NCBI RefSeq assembly: GCF_024159265.1
Contig: NZ_JAMYWY010000001.1
Location: forward strand, 6,200,001 to 6,264,000
Reading direction: 5' to 3'
Origin: Paenibacillus sp. 1781tsa1
Lineage (GTDB): Bacteria; Bacillota; Bacilli; Paenibacillales; Paenibacillaceae
Length of the DNA: 64,000 nt
Position numbers and translations under genes: made by a program. The notes under the pieces were generated by a model. That model did not search any database. It was given only the letters and a program-made list of their open reading frames with translations, and had not been told where the DNA came from. This document shows, one piece after another, positions 16,809-25,243 of this stretch (position 1 is the stretch's first letter; each line of letters opens with the position of its first letter).

Positions 16809-17342
16809 CTATATCTTCTCCACTTGCGTATATTCCAACTCAAGCGGTGTTTCCCGTCCAAACATGTTCACGTGCACTTTCAACTTGCTTTTGTCTACCA
16901 AAATTTCTTCCACGGAGCCTACGAAATTCGCAAAAGGACCGACTTTAATACGTACGGATTCCTTAATATCGAACTCAATTTTCGGCTTAGGTTCAACCAT
17001 ACCCATGTGCTTCAGAATTTGTTCCACTTCTTCAGGCAACAAAGCAGTTGGTTTGGACCCAGAACCTGTCGAACCGACAAATCCTGTAACACCTGGTGTG
17101 TTGCGAACAACATACCAAGAGTCATCCGTCTGTACCATTTCCACCAAGACATAACCAGGGTAAACTTTACGCATAACGGTTTTTTTCTTACCGTCCTTGT
17201 TTACCACTTCTTCTTCCATAGGAACAAGAACGCGGAATATCTTGTCTTCCATGCCCATAGACTCGACGCGTTTTTCCAAATTGGCCTTGACCTTGTTCTC
17301 ATACCCTGAATAGGTATGAACGACGTACCATCTTTTTTCCAT
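16809..17342 (-). CDS. nusG: Transcription elongation/antitermination factor NusG
   Basis: This 177-residue protein is NusG. It binds the RNA polymerase clamp and affects pausing and coupling to translation. The NGN domain begins MEKRWYVVHTYSGYENKV and contains VYPGYVLVEM and NTPGVTGFVG. The C-terminal KOW domain has GPFANFVGSVEEI. Length and order (rpmG-secE-nusG) match Bacillus. Confidence 0.98.
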   Translation of the reverse strand: MEKRWYVVHTYSGYENKVKANLEKRVESMGMEDKIFRVLVPMEEEVVNKDGKKKTVMRKVYPGYVLVEMVQTDDSWYVVRNTPGVTGFVGSTGSGSKPTALLPEEVEQILKHMGMVEPKPKIEFDIKESVRIKVGPFANFVGSVEEILVDKSKLKVHVNMFGRETPLELEYTQVEKI

Positions 17343-17363
17343 ATCAAGCCACCGGAACCCTTC

Positions 17364-17555
17364 TTAAATAATCGCTTCGATCACAAAGGAGATGCCAATG
17401 TCAATGACCCAAAAAAACAGCGTCATAACCACAACAGTACCAAGTACGATCAATGTGTAGTTGGTCAGCTCTTTACGATTAGGCCAGCGAACTTTTTTAA
17501 GTTCAGCCCAGCTTTCTGAGAAAAAGGAAATCAGAGATTTGAAACTTCGTTTCAC
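17364..17555 (-). CDS. secE: Preprotein translocase subunit SecE
   Basis: This 63-residue protein is the short Gram-positive form of SecE, which clamps SecY in the Sec translocon. It shows an amphipathic N-terminal helix, the signature ELKKVRWPNRKEL at about 18-30, and one transmembrane helix at roughly 34-55. It starts with GTG at 17555 after GGAGGTGTCGGC. It lies between rpmG and nusG, with 17 bp to rpmG and 21 bp to nusG. Confidence 0.97.
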   Translation of the reverse strand: MKRSFKSLISFFSESWAELKKVRWPNRKELTNYTLIVLGTVVVMTLFFWVIDIGISFVIEAII

Positions 17556-17572
17556 GCCGACACCTCCAAAAA

Positions 17573-17722
17573 CTATCTGGTTTCGCGATGAGAAGTCTGC
17601 TCGTTACAAAACTTGCAAAATTTCTTCATCTCCATGCGGTCGGGGTGATTACGCTTGTTTTTTGTCGTAGTGTAATTTCTTTGTTTGCAGTTAGTACAAG
17701 CCAAAGTAATAATTACCCGCAT
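17573..17722 (-). CDS. rpmG: 50S ribosomal protein L33, zinc-binding form
   Basis: This 49-residue gene encodes MRVIITLACTNCKQRNY..., ribosomal protein L33. It has two cysteine pairs (CTNC at residues 9-12 and CKFC at 36-39), the zinc-binding form that is typically replaced by a cysteine-free paralogue during zinc starvation. The ATG at 17720-17722 follows GGAGGTGTACATC. It is the first gene of rpmG-secE-nusG, with a strong promoter ~90 bp upstream. It is easily missed because it is so short. Confidence 0.96.
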   Translation of the reverse strand: MRVIITLACTNCKQRNYTTTKNKRNHPDRMEMKKFCKFCNEQTSHRETR

Positions 17723-17810
17723 GATGTACACCTCCCGAAGACTTCCACATTCAAGCAGAGTCTCTAAATTGATCCTGAAAAAAAGCCATAAATTTAGGCC
17801 TACCTAAAAC

Positions 17811-17839
17811 ACTTTATCACAAGGGTATAACCATGTCAA
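17811..17839 (-). promoter_or_regulatory. Sigma-A type promoter of rpmG-secE-nusG
   Basis: A perfect TTGACA, a 17-bp spacer and TAAAGT lie in the ~300-bp gap between sigH and rpmG. The rest of the gap holds the sigH terminator and no other recognisable feature. Confidence 0.82.
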
Positions 17840-17976
17840 CGAAAGAATAGCCTTTCATTCATTGGGTATTACTTCCGTACAACGTACATTCGTTTCGCAT
17901 CTCTGTTTTTCTCTTCTCCTACATGGACCGAGCGATTACTAGTATAAACATTCTTTGATTTTATAAACTTGAGACA

Positions 17977-18005
17977 GTAAAAAAAGACTCAAACACCGAG
18001 CCTTT
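17977..18005 (-). terminator. Rho-independent terminator after sigH
   Basis: On the minus strand AAAGGCTC and GAGTCTTT pair (one G-U) around a 7-nt loop and are followed by a run of seven T residues, 20 bp beyond the sigH stop. Confidence 0.85.
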
Positions 18006-18026
18006 TCCTTCAACGACAACATGTGT

Positions 18027-18671
18027 TTAATTATCTCGAACTTCCAGGTACTTTTCAAGTTTGCGCTTAACGCGCTGAAGTGCATTATCAATGGACTTCA
18101 CATGTCTGTCCAAATCAACTGCAATCTCTTGATAAGATCTCCCGTCCAGATACAACATCAATACTTTACGCTCCAGATCACTCAGAATCTCGGACATTTT
18201 ATCTTCCAGGCCCACAAACTCTTCCTGATTGATGATCAATTCTTCCGGATCACTGACCTGGGTTCCACAAATCACATCGAGTAACGTACGATCAGACTCT
18301 TCGTCATAAATAGGCTTGTCCAGAGATACATAAGAATTAAGCGGAATATGCTTCTGACGTGTTGCTGTCTTAATCGCCGTGATAATCTGTCTTGTAATAC
18401 AGAGTTCAGCAAAAGCCTTGAACGAAGCCAGCTTGTCCCCTTTGAAATCTCGAATGGATTTATAGAGGCCAATCATTCCTTCTTGAATAATATCTTCCCG
18501 GTCTGCCCCAATCAGAAAATAAGATCTAGCCTTGGCGCGTACAAAGTTACGATATTTGTTAATCAAAAACTCTAACGCTTCGCTTTCGCCTTCACGGAAA
18601 GCTTCGACAATGTCTTCGTCACTTTGGTAATCATACTTAGATAACATGATATCTTTGAGGTCGACACTCAC
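18027..18671 (-). CDS. sigH: RNA polymerase sigma-H factor
   Basis: This ~214-residue protein is sigma-H, which in Bacillus drives transition-phase and early sporulation genes. Region 2 shows INKYRNFVRAKARSYFLIG and REDIIQEGMIGLYKSIRDF. Region 4 has SDLERKVLMLYLDGRSYQEI and the recognition helix HVKSIDNALQRVKRKL. The frame is open to a TTG at 18692, but that would translate the ribosome binding site. The GTG at 18671, seven bases after GGAGGG, is chosen. It lies downstream of rae1 as in B. subtilis and has its own promoter. Confidence 0.96.
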   Translation of the reverse strand: MSVDLKDIMLSKYDYQSDEDIVEAFREGESEALEFLINKYRNFVRAKARSYFLIGADREDIIQEGMIGLYKSIRDFKGDKLASFKAFAELCITRQIITAIKTATRQKHIPLNSYVSLDKPIYDEESDRTLLDVICGTQVSDPEELIINQEEFVGLEDKMSEILSDLERKVLMLYLDGRSYQEIAVDLDRHVKSIDNALQRVKRKLEKYLEVRDN

Positions 18672-18733
18672 AGACAATCCCTCCGGCTGCAACGCAAGGT
18701 ACCCCGTTACTCTACTCTATGAAATATAGGATC

Positions 18734-18763
18734 AGTATATATGATGGTACCTCACACCGTCAA
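18734..18763 (-). promoter_or_regulatory. Promoter of sigH
   Basis: TTGACG, an 18-bp spacer and TATACT lie ~65-90 bp upstream of the sigH GTG start. In Bacillus sigH is transcribed by sigma-A RNA polymerase and repressed by AbrB; no AbrB site can be defined by eye here. Confidence 0.7.
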
Positions 18764-18842
18764 CCACGCTCTGCCTAAAAAAGAACATCAATAACATAAA
18801 TGTCAAGAGTTTCAATATTCTAATTTTTGTAAAACCGAGCTG

Positions 18843-19364
18843 TTATTCCCGGCGCCACCGCTCAAACTCTTTCAATACATCTGGACTCAACTTGCCCCCG
18901 AGTGTGTTACGCGTGGTCTTCGCCTGATCTTCTTCCAGTCGTTTTTTTAATTCTTTTTCGTTCTGCTCAACTTCAATTAGCAATTCCCTTGCAGATACGC
19001 GTAGCGCTCCCTGTCCGAAAATGACATGTTGCTCTACCATATCGCTCGTAGCCACATAGATTTGGCGTCTTCGCATGCTTAGTTCCCGAACGAGTCTCTC
19101 AATGCATTCGTCTGCCGTCTCTTTTTCCTTTGTAAAATAAATCTGCACTTTGCTCTGAGTAAAGGATTTACCGAGTCCAGGCACGAGGTAGGCGTCAAAC
19201 ACAACAATGACTCGCCGGCCGGAGAACGCCTGGTAGTCCGCAAGACGAAAGAGGAGCCTGTTGCGCGCCTCTTCGAGTCCACTTTCCGCCAGTCTGGTTA
19301 ATTCCGGCCAGTCGCCAATCATGTTATACCCGTCTACAAGAAGCACATCACGGGAATCAGCCAT
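18843..19364 (-). CDS. rae1: NYN-domain ribosome-associated endoribonuclease (Rae1/YacP)
   Basis: This 173-residue protein matches the YacP/Rae1 family. In B. subtilis the orthologue cuts mRNA in the ribosomal A site in a translation-dependent way. The NYN (PIN-like) core is visible: VLLVDGYNMIGDWP at 8-21, VIVVFDAY near 53-60, and TADECIERLV and VATSDMVEQ with the acidic residues expected for metal binding. The charged C-terminal third is predicted helical. It starts 5 bp after rlmB, in the long cysE-cysS-mrnC-rlmB-rae1 series. Confidence 0.92.
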   Translation of the reverse strand: MADSRDVLLVDGYNMIGDWPELTRLAESGLEEARNRLLFRLADYQAFSGRRVIVVFDAYLVPGLGKSFTQSKVQIYFTKEKETADECIERLVRELSMRRRQIYVATSDMVEQHVIFGQGALRVSARELLIEVEQNEKELKKRLEEDQAKTTRNTLGGKLSPDVLKEFERWRRE

Positions 19365-19369
19365 ACCTT

Positions 19370-20116
19370 CTATTCCTGCGCTTGACGCGAGCGGAGCACT
19401 TCATACATGACAACACCCGCTGCCACGGAAGCATTCAGGGAATTAATCTGACCTTGCATCGGTAATTTGATCAGTACGTCGCATTTCTCACGAATAAGTC
19501 GTCCCATTCCCTTGTTCTCATTTCCGATTACCAATGCCACAGGGCCAGTAAAGACTCCATTACCAAAGACACCTTCATGAGCAGTGACATCTGTCCCTAC
19601 AACCCATACACCTTCCTCTTTGAGGCGATCGATGGTCTGGCCAAGATTACTTACACGAGCCACTGGCACATACTCCACGGCGCCTGCTGACGTTTTGGAT
19701 ACCGTTACGGTTACCGCTGCCGAGCGACGTTTGGGTACAATGACGCCATGCGCACCCGTGCAGTCTGCTGTCCGCAAAATCGACCCCAGGTTATGAGGAT
19801 CTTCGATCTCATCCAGTAGAATCAGGAAAGGATGCTCGTTCTTCGCTTTCGCTGCAGCAAGAATGTCTTCTACCTCCACATAAGCGTAAGGTGCAGCTTG
19901 TGCAACTACCCCCTGATGCTGAATGCCTGGTACCGTTTGATCCAGCTTACGCTTGTCCACGTGTTGAATGACAATACCTAGTTTTTTAGCTTCCGAGATA
20001 ATAGGTTGAGTCAGATGTTTCTGTGCTGTATCGGCAATCCATATTTTATTAATGGTCCGGCCTGAACGCAGCGCCTCCGTCACGGAGTGTTTACCGGCGA
20101 TCCATTCTTCTTCCAT
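19370..20116 (-). CDS. rlmB: 23S rRNA 2'-O-methyltransferase, SPOUT family
   Basis: This ~248-residue protein is a TrmH/RlmB-type SPOUT methyltransferase; RlmB of E. coli modifies G2251 of 23S rRNA. The N-terminal substrate-binding domain starts EEEWIAGKHSVTEALRSGR. The knotted SAM domain carries EDPHNLGSILRTADCTGAHG, ALVIGNENKGMGRL and LPMQGQINSLNASVA. The frame is open to 20209, but the ATG at 20116 after GAGAGGA matches the homologue start and avoids a ~50-bp overlap with mrnC. The site specificity is by analogy. Confidence 0.92.
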   Translation of the reverse strand: MEEEWIAGKHSVTEALRSGRTINKIWIADTAQKHLTQPIISEAKKLGIVIQHVDKRKLDQTVPGIQHQGVVAQAAPYAYVEVEDILAAAKAKNEHPFLILLDEIEDPHNLGSILRTADCTGAHGVIVPKRRSAAVTVTVSKTSAGAVEYVPVARVSNLGQTIDRLKEEGVWVVGTDVTAHEGVFGNGVFTGPVALVIGNENKGMGRLIREKCDVLIKLPMQGQINSLNASVAAGVVMYEVLRSRQAQE

Positions 20117-20159
20117 CGTTGTTCGATCCTCTCTGTAATGCGTTGTTTTGTTGAAATTT

Positions 20160-20651
20160 CTATTTTTTTGTCGGCGATGGCGATTGTTGTTCCGCGTGCT
20201 CAATGCCAAGCCCGATCAGTTCAATCATGCGATCATGATGACCACTGCTGTAGAGATAACCAATAAGACATTCAAAAGCTGTGGCATGTCTGTACTCCAA
20301 CACATCTGCATTTTTGGGTACACTACCCGACTTGGCATTCCGCCCTTGCCGGACGATATCACGTTCTTCCTCTGTCAGTTCAGCCTCAATCGTTGTAAGT
20401 ATGCGGCTCTGCGCCTTCGCTGATACCAACCCAGTTGCACTACGGTGCAGATGATTGGGACGCATGTTGGCTTTCGACAATAGATATTGACGAACAGCTA
20501 CCTCATATACCGCATCACCAATATAGGCCAGTGCAATAGGTGGAATCAACCTCGCAGGTCTGGATGGAGGATACGGAAACCACCCTCCCTCCGTGACCTG
20601 CTCCTGTTGTTTTGGTGTATTTGGATGTCCTTCGCTCATTTGCGCCGCCAT
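20160..20651 (-). CDS. mrnC: Mini-ribonuclease III
   Basis: This 163-residue protein is Mini-III, an RNase III catalytic domain without the double-stranded RNA binding domain, which matures the ends of 23S rRNA in B. subtilis. The signature ALAYIGDAVYEVAVR lies near residues 40-54 and GRNAKSG near 103-109, with the second acidic cluster in ATAFECLIGYLY. The start overlaps the end of cysS: ATG 20651 gives 163 residues, and an internal ATG at 20639 forms a 4-nt overlap with the cysS stop. Its expected substrate, the 23S processing stem, is present in this window. Confidence 0.93.
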   Translation of the reverse strand: MAAQMSEGHPNTPKQQEQVTEGGWFPYPPSRPARLIPPIALAYIGDAVYEVAVRQYLLSKANMRPNHLHRSATGLVSAKAQSRILTTIEAELTEEERDIVRQGRNAKSGSVPKNADVLEYRHATAFECLIGYLYSSGHHDRMIELIGLGIEHAEQQSPSPTKK

Positions 20652-22036
20652 CTCATGCCCTGCGCCGTATCTTCAAGCAGAATGCCACGTGCAGACAACT
20701 CATCGCGAATTTCATCCGCTCTTGCCCAGTTTTTGGACTTGCGCGCTTCTACACGCTCTTCAATCAGATGTTCGACTTCCTCATCCAGAAGTTCGGGCTC
20801 TGCATCCGTGTAAATGCGCAGCACAGCATTCAATTCACTGAACAATTCGAGGAGCGCACGAATGTCTGCCGCATTGACAACTTCTTGCTGCAACAGTTGG
20901 TTGGCTTCCCCTGCCCACTCAAACATAGCAGTGATCGCATCAGGAGTATTGAAATCATCCTGCATCTTCTCGTGATACTGCTGACGAATTTGGTCGAGTC
21001 TTGCCGCAAACTCTGCTGTGATATCCTGATCTACGGTTACTGCGTTCAGACGATGGTTCAGGTTACCTACAGCATTCGCAATCCGGTCCACACTGTTCTG
21101 TGCCTGCTCCATCGTATCATCCGTGAAATTCAACGGATTACGATAGTGGGTAGACAACATAAAATAACGAATCGCTTCGCGTTTATATTGATTCCGCAAA
21201 TCTTTAACAAGAACACCATTACCGAGGGATTTCGACATCTTCTCGTTATCAATCCGGATGAATCCGTTATGCATCCAGTAGTTCGCAAGTGGTTTACCTG
21301 TTAATACCTCGGATTGGGCGCATTCGCACTCATGGTGCGGGAACTGTAGATCCTGTCCACCCCCGTGAATGTCCAGTGTATCCCCAAGGTACTCCCTAGC
21401 CATGGCAGAGCACTCAATATGCCAGCCTGGTCGACCATCGCCCCAAGGACTGGACCAATAGATCTCACCTGGTTTTGCAGCCTTCCACAGTACGAAATCT
21501 TCGGGATGCTCTTTGCGCTCGTCCACACCTACACGAATTCCGAATTGCAGCTCCTGTAAATTTTGTTTCGAGAGCTTGCCATACTCGCTGAATTTGCCTG
21601 TACGGTAATAGACATCACCGCCATTTTCGTATGCGAAACCTTTTTCAACCAACTCACGGATAAACTCAATAATGAGCGGCATGTTTTCCGTTACTCTCGG
21701 GTTGCTACTTGCCTTAGGAATACCCAATCCCTCAAGGTCTTCATAATAGGCTGCAATAAACTTCTCCGCGACATGAGGAACATCCGTTCCAAGTTGTTCC
21801 GCTTTGCGAATCAGCTTATCGTCCACATCCGTGAAGTTCACCACATAGTTTACATCATGTCCTGTCTGTTCCAGGTATCCACGAACCGTGTCGAAAAAGA
21901 TAACCGGGCGTGCATTGCCAATATGAATATAGTCATATACCGTTGGTCCGCAGACGTACATTTTTACTTTGCCTGGCTCTTGGGGAACAAATTCTTCTTT
22001 TGTACGACTCATCGTATTATAAATCTGAAGCGTCAT
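20636..22036 (-). CDS. cysS: Cysteinyl-tRNA synthetase
   Basis: This class I synthetase of ~466 residues charges tRNA-Cys. It has the HIGN nucleotide-binding motif (YDYIHIGNARP), the KMSKSLGN loop, and the zinc ligands including CGPTVYDY and WHIECSAM. A GTG at 22042 is in frame, but the ATG at 22036 is better spaced from AAAGGATAA. It follows cysE by 42 bp and overlaps mrnC at its 3' end, so the cluster is co-transcribed behind a T-box. Confidence 0.97.
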   Translation of the reverse strand: MTLQIYNTMSRTKEEFVPQEPGKVKMYVCGPTVYDYIHIGNARPVIFFDTVRGYLEQTGHDVNYVVNFTDVDDKLIRKAEQLGTDVPHVAEKFIAAYYEDLEGLGIPKASSNPRVTENMPLIIEFIRELVEKGFAYENGGDVYYRTGKFSEYGKLSKQNLQELQFGIRVGVDERKEHPEDFVLWKAAKPGEIYWSSPWGDGRPGWHIECSAMAREYLGDTLDIHGGGQDLQFPHHECECAQSEVLTGKPLANYWMHNGFIRIDNEKMSKSLGNGVLVKDLRNQYKREAIRYFMLSTHYRNPLNFTDDTMEQAQNSVDRIANAVGNLNHRLNAVTVDQDITAEFAARLDQIRQQYHEKMQDDFNTPDAITAMFEWAGEANQLLQQEVVNAADIRALLELFSELNAVLRIYTDAEPELLDEEVEHLIEERVEARKSKNWARADEIRDELSARGILLEDTAQGMRWRRK

Positions 22037-22078
22037 GGTCACTTATCCTTTCATCCTATACTGCCTTTATTTATTGTA

Positions 22079-22738
22079 TCACGTATCATGCACAGTCTCA
22101 TTTGCGCGGGCATTCTGCAGTGTACGTACTTCTTCCTGCAATCGTTCAAGTTCTTTTTGCATACTACGCAAGGAGTCAACGACCGGATCGGGCAATTGTT
22201 GACTGAGGCGATCTACCCGTCGGCCATCCTGTTTAACAATTCTGCCCGGTATACCTACCACGGTACTATTGGAAGGGACCTCCTTAAGCACAACGGAGTT
22301 CGCACCAATGTTGCATTGATCCCCCACGCTAAATGAACCCAGCACCTTTGCTCCGGATGAGATAACCACATTATTACCAATGGTCGGATGTCTCTTTCCT
22401 TTTTCTTTCCCTGTTCCGCCAAGCGTAACCCCCTGATAGATAACAACATCATCGCCAATCTCACATGTTTCTCCAATAACGACGCCCATTCCATGGTCAA
22501 TAAACAACCGATTCCCGATCGTAGCTCCAGGATGTATCTCAATCCCTGTCATAAAACGGCTAACCTGCGAAATGAACCTGGCCACCGAGAACCATCTTCG
22601 CTTGTATAAAAAATGAGCCATCCGGTGTGCCCATATCGCATGCAGCCCTGAGTAGGTTAGTACCACTTCAAACCAACCTCGGGCCGCCGGATCGTTTTCA
22701 AACACCGCCTGGATATCTGATCTGATCTTCTTGAACAT
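22079..22738 (-). CDS. cysE: Serine O-acetyltransferase
   Basis: This ~219-residue enzyme makes O-acetylserine, the cysteine precursor. It has the N-terminal helical domain (MFKKIRSDIQAVFENDPAA) and a left-handed beta-helix of hexapeptide repeats with HPGATIG, IDHGMGVVIGET and YQGVTLGGTG. The frame is open to 22843, within the T-box terminator, but the ATG at 22738 after AGAGGGGAACG is the family start. It is the first gene behind the T-box leader, so cysteine synthesis and tRNA-Cys charging are controlled together. Confidence 0.97.
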   Translation of the reverse strand: MFKKIRSDIQAVFENDPAARGWFEVVLTYSGLHAIWAHRMAHFLYKRRWFSVARFISQVSRFMTGIEIHPGATIGNRLFIDHGMGVVIGETCEIGDDVVIYQGVTLGGTGKEKGKRHPTIGNNVVISSGAKVLGSFSVGDQCNIGANSVVLKEVPSNSTVVGIPGRIVKQDGRRVDRLSQQLPDPVVDSLRSMQKELERLQEEVRTLQNARANETVHDT

Positions 22739-22820
22739 GCTCGTTCCCCTCTTGTTCAGGTTCTCGTCCTCCGGCTTACCGGACGGCGCGTTCCTTGGTA
22801 GTGTACTGCACACTCGCCTA

Positions 22821-22861
22821 AACAAAAAACGCCTCTGCAGCATTTAGCTGCAGAGGCGTTT
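22821..22861 (-). terminator. T-box intrinsic terminator
   Basis: A perfect 15-bp stem (AAACGCCTCTGCAGC and its complement) with a 5-nt loop is followed by TTTTTT on the minus strand. It competes with the antiterminator that contains the T-box sequence just upstream. Confidence 0.93.
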
Positions 22862-23167
22862 ATCGCGGTCCCACTCTGCTCGGTCCATTCTTAAATAGAA
22901 TGAGCCCTCAAGCGGTTTGGTAACGGAAACCAATCGTCACAACCTATCCTAACGTTTTCCCATGTCATGATCGACAAAGGCGGGGCTGGATTCGGCTGTG
23001 CAGCTCACGGGCGCATTTCGACTAATGGACAGCGGATGGTTCACAGCCACCGCAACCAAAGAAATCTTTCTTTGCTGCGGGACCATCCTCTCTGAATCTG
23101 TCCGGGTCAGTCTACTCCTCCCGATCTTTGCTGTTCTATTAGATAAATCATATCAATTATTCGTTGT
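22821..23167 (-). promoter_or_regulatory. T-box leader controlling cysE-cysS
   Basis: The ~345-nt leader contains the T-box core GTGGGACCGCG at 22864-22874 (minus strand) directly before the terminator. Upstream is a Stem I domain with GGATGGT/ACCATCC arms (23034-23040 and facing) and an AGAGA K-turn-like element. A UGU triplet at 23043-23045 lies on the 3' side of the internal loop where the specifier codon is expected. UGU is a cysteine codon, which fits cysE-cysS downstream. Uncharged tRNA-Cys would stabilise the antiterminator. The T-box itself is clear; the exact specifier register is inference. Confidence 0.92.
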
Positions 23168-23173
23168 GTTGTT

Positions 23174-23202
23174 ATTATAGCGAAAAGGCCTCAGACTGAC
23201 AA
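23174..23202 (-). promoter_or_regulatory. Promoter of the cysES T-box operon
   Basis: TTGTCA, a 17-bp spacer and a perfect TATAAT lie immediately upstream of the T-box leader and ~70 bp after the gltX stop codon. Confidence 0.85.
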
Positions 23203-23275
23203 CAGCCTCCTACGTAATCCATACATCATAGGACTGTGTTGAGATTCCGAATAAACGGAATGCCCTCGAATAATC

Positions 23276-24733
23276 TTATTTTACTTGCGCGAGCAATCGT
23301 TCGATCACCGTATCACGACCCAGAAGCACGATCGTTTGATTCAGATCCCGTCCATGCGTCTGTCCAGTCAAGGCTACACGAATTGGCATAAAGAGCTGTT
23401 TGCCCTTAAAGCCCGTTTCTTTCTGTACTTCCTTGATCAATGCAGCCATTTTGCTTGGCGTGAACTCTTCACTTGCCTGCACTTTATCCGCAAATGCCTT
23501 CAGCACGGTCGGCACTTGCTCTTCAGCGAGAACTGCGGCACCTTCAGTTTCCAACTCAATCTCCGAACGGAAGAACACTTCCGACAATTCTACGATATCG
23601 GATGCGGCATTCATCTGTTCCTGATAGAGATGTACGAGCGTATAAGCCCATTCTTTTTGTTCAGCAGACAGCTCGGAAGAAATAAGTCCAGCCTTTTGCA
23701 GATGCGGAATGGCCATTTCGGCAATCCGTTCCGGGTCAGCATGTTTGATATAGTGGTTGTTCAAGTGAGCCAGCTTGTGCGTATCAAATACCGCCGGGCT
23801 CTTGGACAGACGTTTCGTATCAAAAATGGAGATCAGTTGCTCTTGCGAGAAGATCTCTTCCTCCCCTTCCGGCGACCAGCCGAGCAGGGAAATGAAGTTA
23901 AACATCGCTTCAGGCAAATAGCCGAGCTGATCATACTGCTCAATAAACTGAATAACGGATTCATCCCGTTTACTCAGCTTCTTGTGATTTTCATTCACGA
24001 TCAGCGTCATATGACCGAATTGCGGCGGCTCCCAGCCAAGCGCTTCATAGATCATCAGTTGACGTGGCGTGTTCGAGATGTGATCTTCCCCACGCAGGAC
24101 GTGGGAGATCTTCATCAAGTGATCATCCACAGCAACAGCATAGTTGTAAGTGGGAATGCCGTCTTTTTTCACAATGACGAAGTCACCGGATTCCTTGCTG
24201 TTGAACGAGATTGTACCTTTAACCATGTCATCAAACGTATATATCCGCTCTTCCGGCACCCGGAAACGAATACTCGCTACGCGGCCTTCCGCTTCAAACG
24301 CACTAATCTGCTCTGGAGTCAGATCACGGTGCTTGCCCGAATAACGCGGCGTTTCTCCACGTGCTGACTGCTCCTCGCGCTCTTGCTCCAATTCTTCTTC
24401 CGTGCAGAAGCAAGGGTACGCCAGACCTTTATCCAGCAATTCCTGCGTATATTTACGATAGAGGTCCAGACGTTCCGTTTGACGGTATGGTCCGTATTCT
24501 CCGCCCACATCAATACTTTCATCCCACTCGATTCCGAGCCATTTCAGGTATTTCAGCTGGCTTTCTTCACCACCGGCAATATTCCGTTTTACGTCCGTAT
24601 CTTCAATACGAATAATGAATTTACCGTTATTATGTTTGGCATATAGATAGTTAAACAGCGCCGTACGGGCATTCCCGATATGCAGGTGTCCTGTTGGGCT
24701 CGGCGCGTAACGCACACGAATTTCCGTGCTCAT
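23276..24733 (-). CDS. gltX: Glutamyl-tRNA synthetase
   Basis: This 485-residue class I synthetase attaches glutamate to tRNA-Glu, and in most Bacillota also to tRNA-Gln for later amidation. The N-terminus shows RYAPSPTGHLHIGNARTA with the HIGH-type motif, and KKLSKRDESV is the KMSKS-type loop near residue 248. The C-terminal anticodon-binding domain is complete. It lies 33 bp after ispF and before the cysES operon, as in B. subtilis. Confidence 0.96.
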   Translation of the reverse strand: MSTEIRVRYAPSPTGHLHIGNARTALFNYLYAKHNNGKFIIRIEDTDVKRNIAGGEESQLKYLKWLGIEWDESIDVGGEYGPYRQTERLDLYRKYTQELLDKGLAYPCFCTEEELEQEREEQSARGETPRYSGKHRDLTPEQISAFEAEGRVASIRFRVPEERIYTFDDMVKGTISFNSKESGDFVIVKKDGIPTYNYAVAVDDHLMKISHVLRGEDHISNTPRQLMIYEALGWEPPQFGHMTLIVNENHKKLSKRDESVIQFIEQYDQLGYLPEAMFNFISLLGWSPEGEEEIFSQEQLISIFDTKRLSKSPAVFDTHKLAHLNNHYIKHADPERIAEMAIPHLQKAGLISSELSAEQKEWAYTLVHLYQEQMNAASDIVELSEVFFRSEIELETEGAAVLAEEQVPTVLKAFADKVQASEEFTPSKMAALIKEVQKETGFKGKQLFMPIRVALTGQTHGRDLNQTIVLLGRDTVIERLLAQVK

Positions 24734-24766
24734 ATGATCCCCTCCGTCACGAATTAATTGATGATA

Positions 24767-25243
24767 TCACACACGAACAAGGCAAACAACGGATTGAGCG
24801 GCAATGCCCTCTCCCCGTCCCGGGAATCCCAGTTGCTCTGTTGTTGTTGCTTTCACGTTCACCTGTGTTACATCCGCTTCCAGTGCCTTGGCAATCAACT
24901 CAGCCATCTGTGGGATGTAAGGAGCCATCTTCGGCTTCTGGGCAATAATCGTTGAATCGATATTTCCCAGCTTATATCCGCGATCCTTCACAAGCTGCCA
25001 TACATGCTCCAGCAATTTCAGGCTGTCGGCATCCTTGAATTCCGGATCAGTATCCGGGAAGTGCTTGCCAATATCCCCGAGTGCCAGCGCACCCAAAATG
25101 GCATCACTAATCGCGTGCAACAGCACGTCTGCGTCCGAGTGACCCAGCAGTCCTTTTTCATAAGGAATCGTTACTCCGCCAATAATACACGGTCGTCCCT
25201 CTACCAGCTGATGAACATCAAATCCCTGTCCTACACGTATCAT
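24767..25243 (-). CDS. ispF: 2-C-methyl-D-erythritol 2,4-cyclodiphosphate synthase
   Basis: This 158-residue enzyme of the non-mevalonate (MEP) isoprenoid pathway converts CDP-ME 2-phosphate to the cyclic diphosphate. The metal ligands are visible in GFDVHQL (Asp8, His10) and in the LGHSDADVLLHAI signature near residues 33-45. The start codon overlaps the ispD stop by 4 bp (ATGA), so the two are translationally coupled. Confidence 0.97.
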   Translation of the reverse strand: MIRVGQGFDVHQLVEGRPCIIGGVTIPYEKGLLGHSDADVLLHAISDAILGALALGDIGKHFPDTDPEFKDADSLKLLEHVWQLVKDRGYKLGNIDSTIIAQKPKMAPYIPQMAELIAKALEADVTQVNVKATTTEQLGFPGRGEGIAAQSVVCLVRV

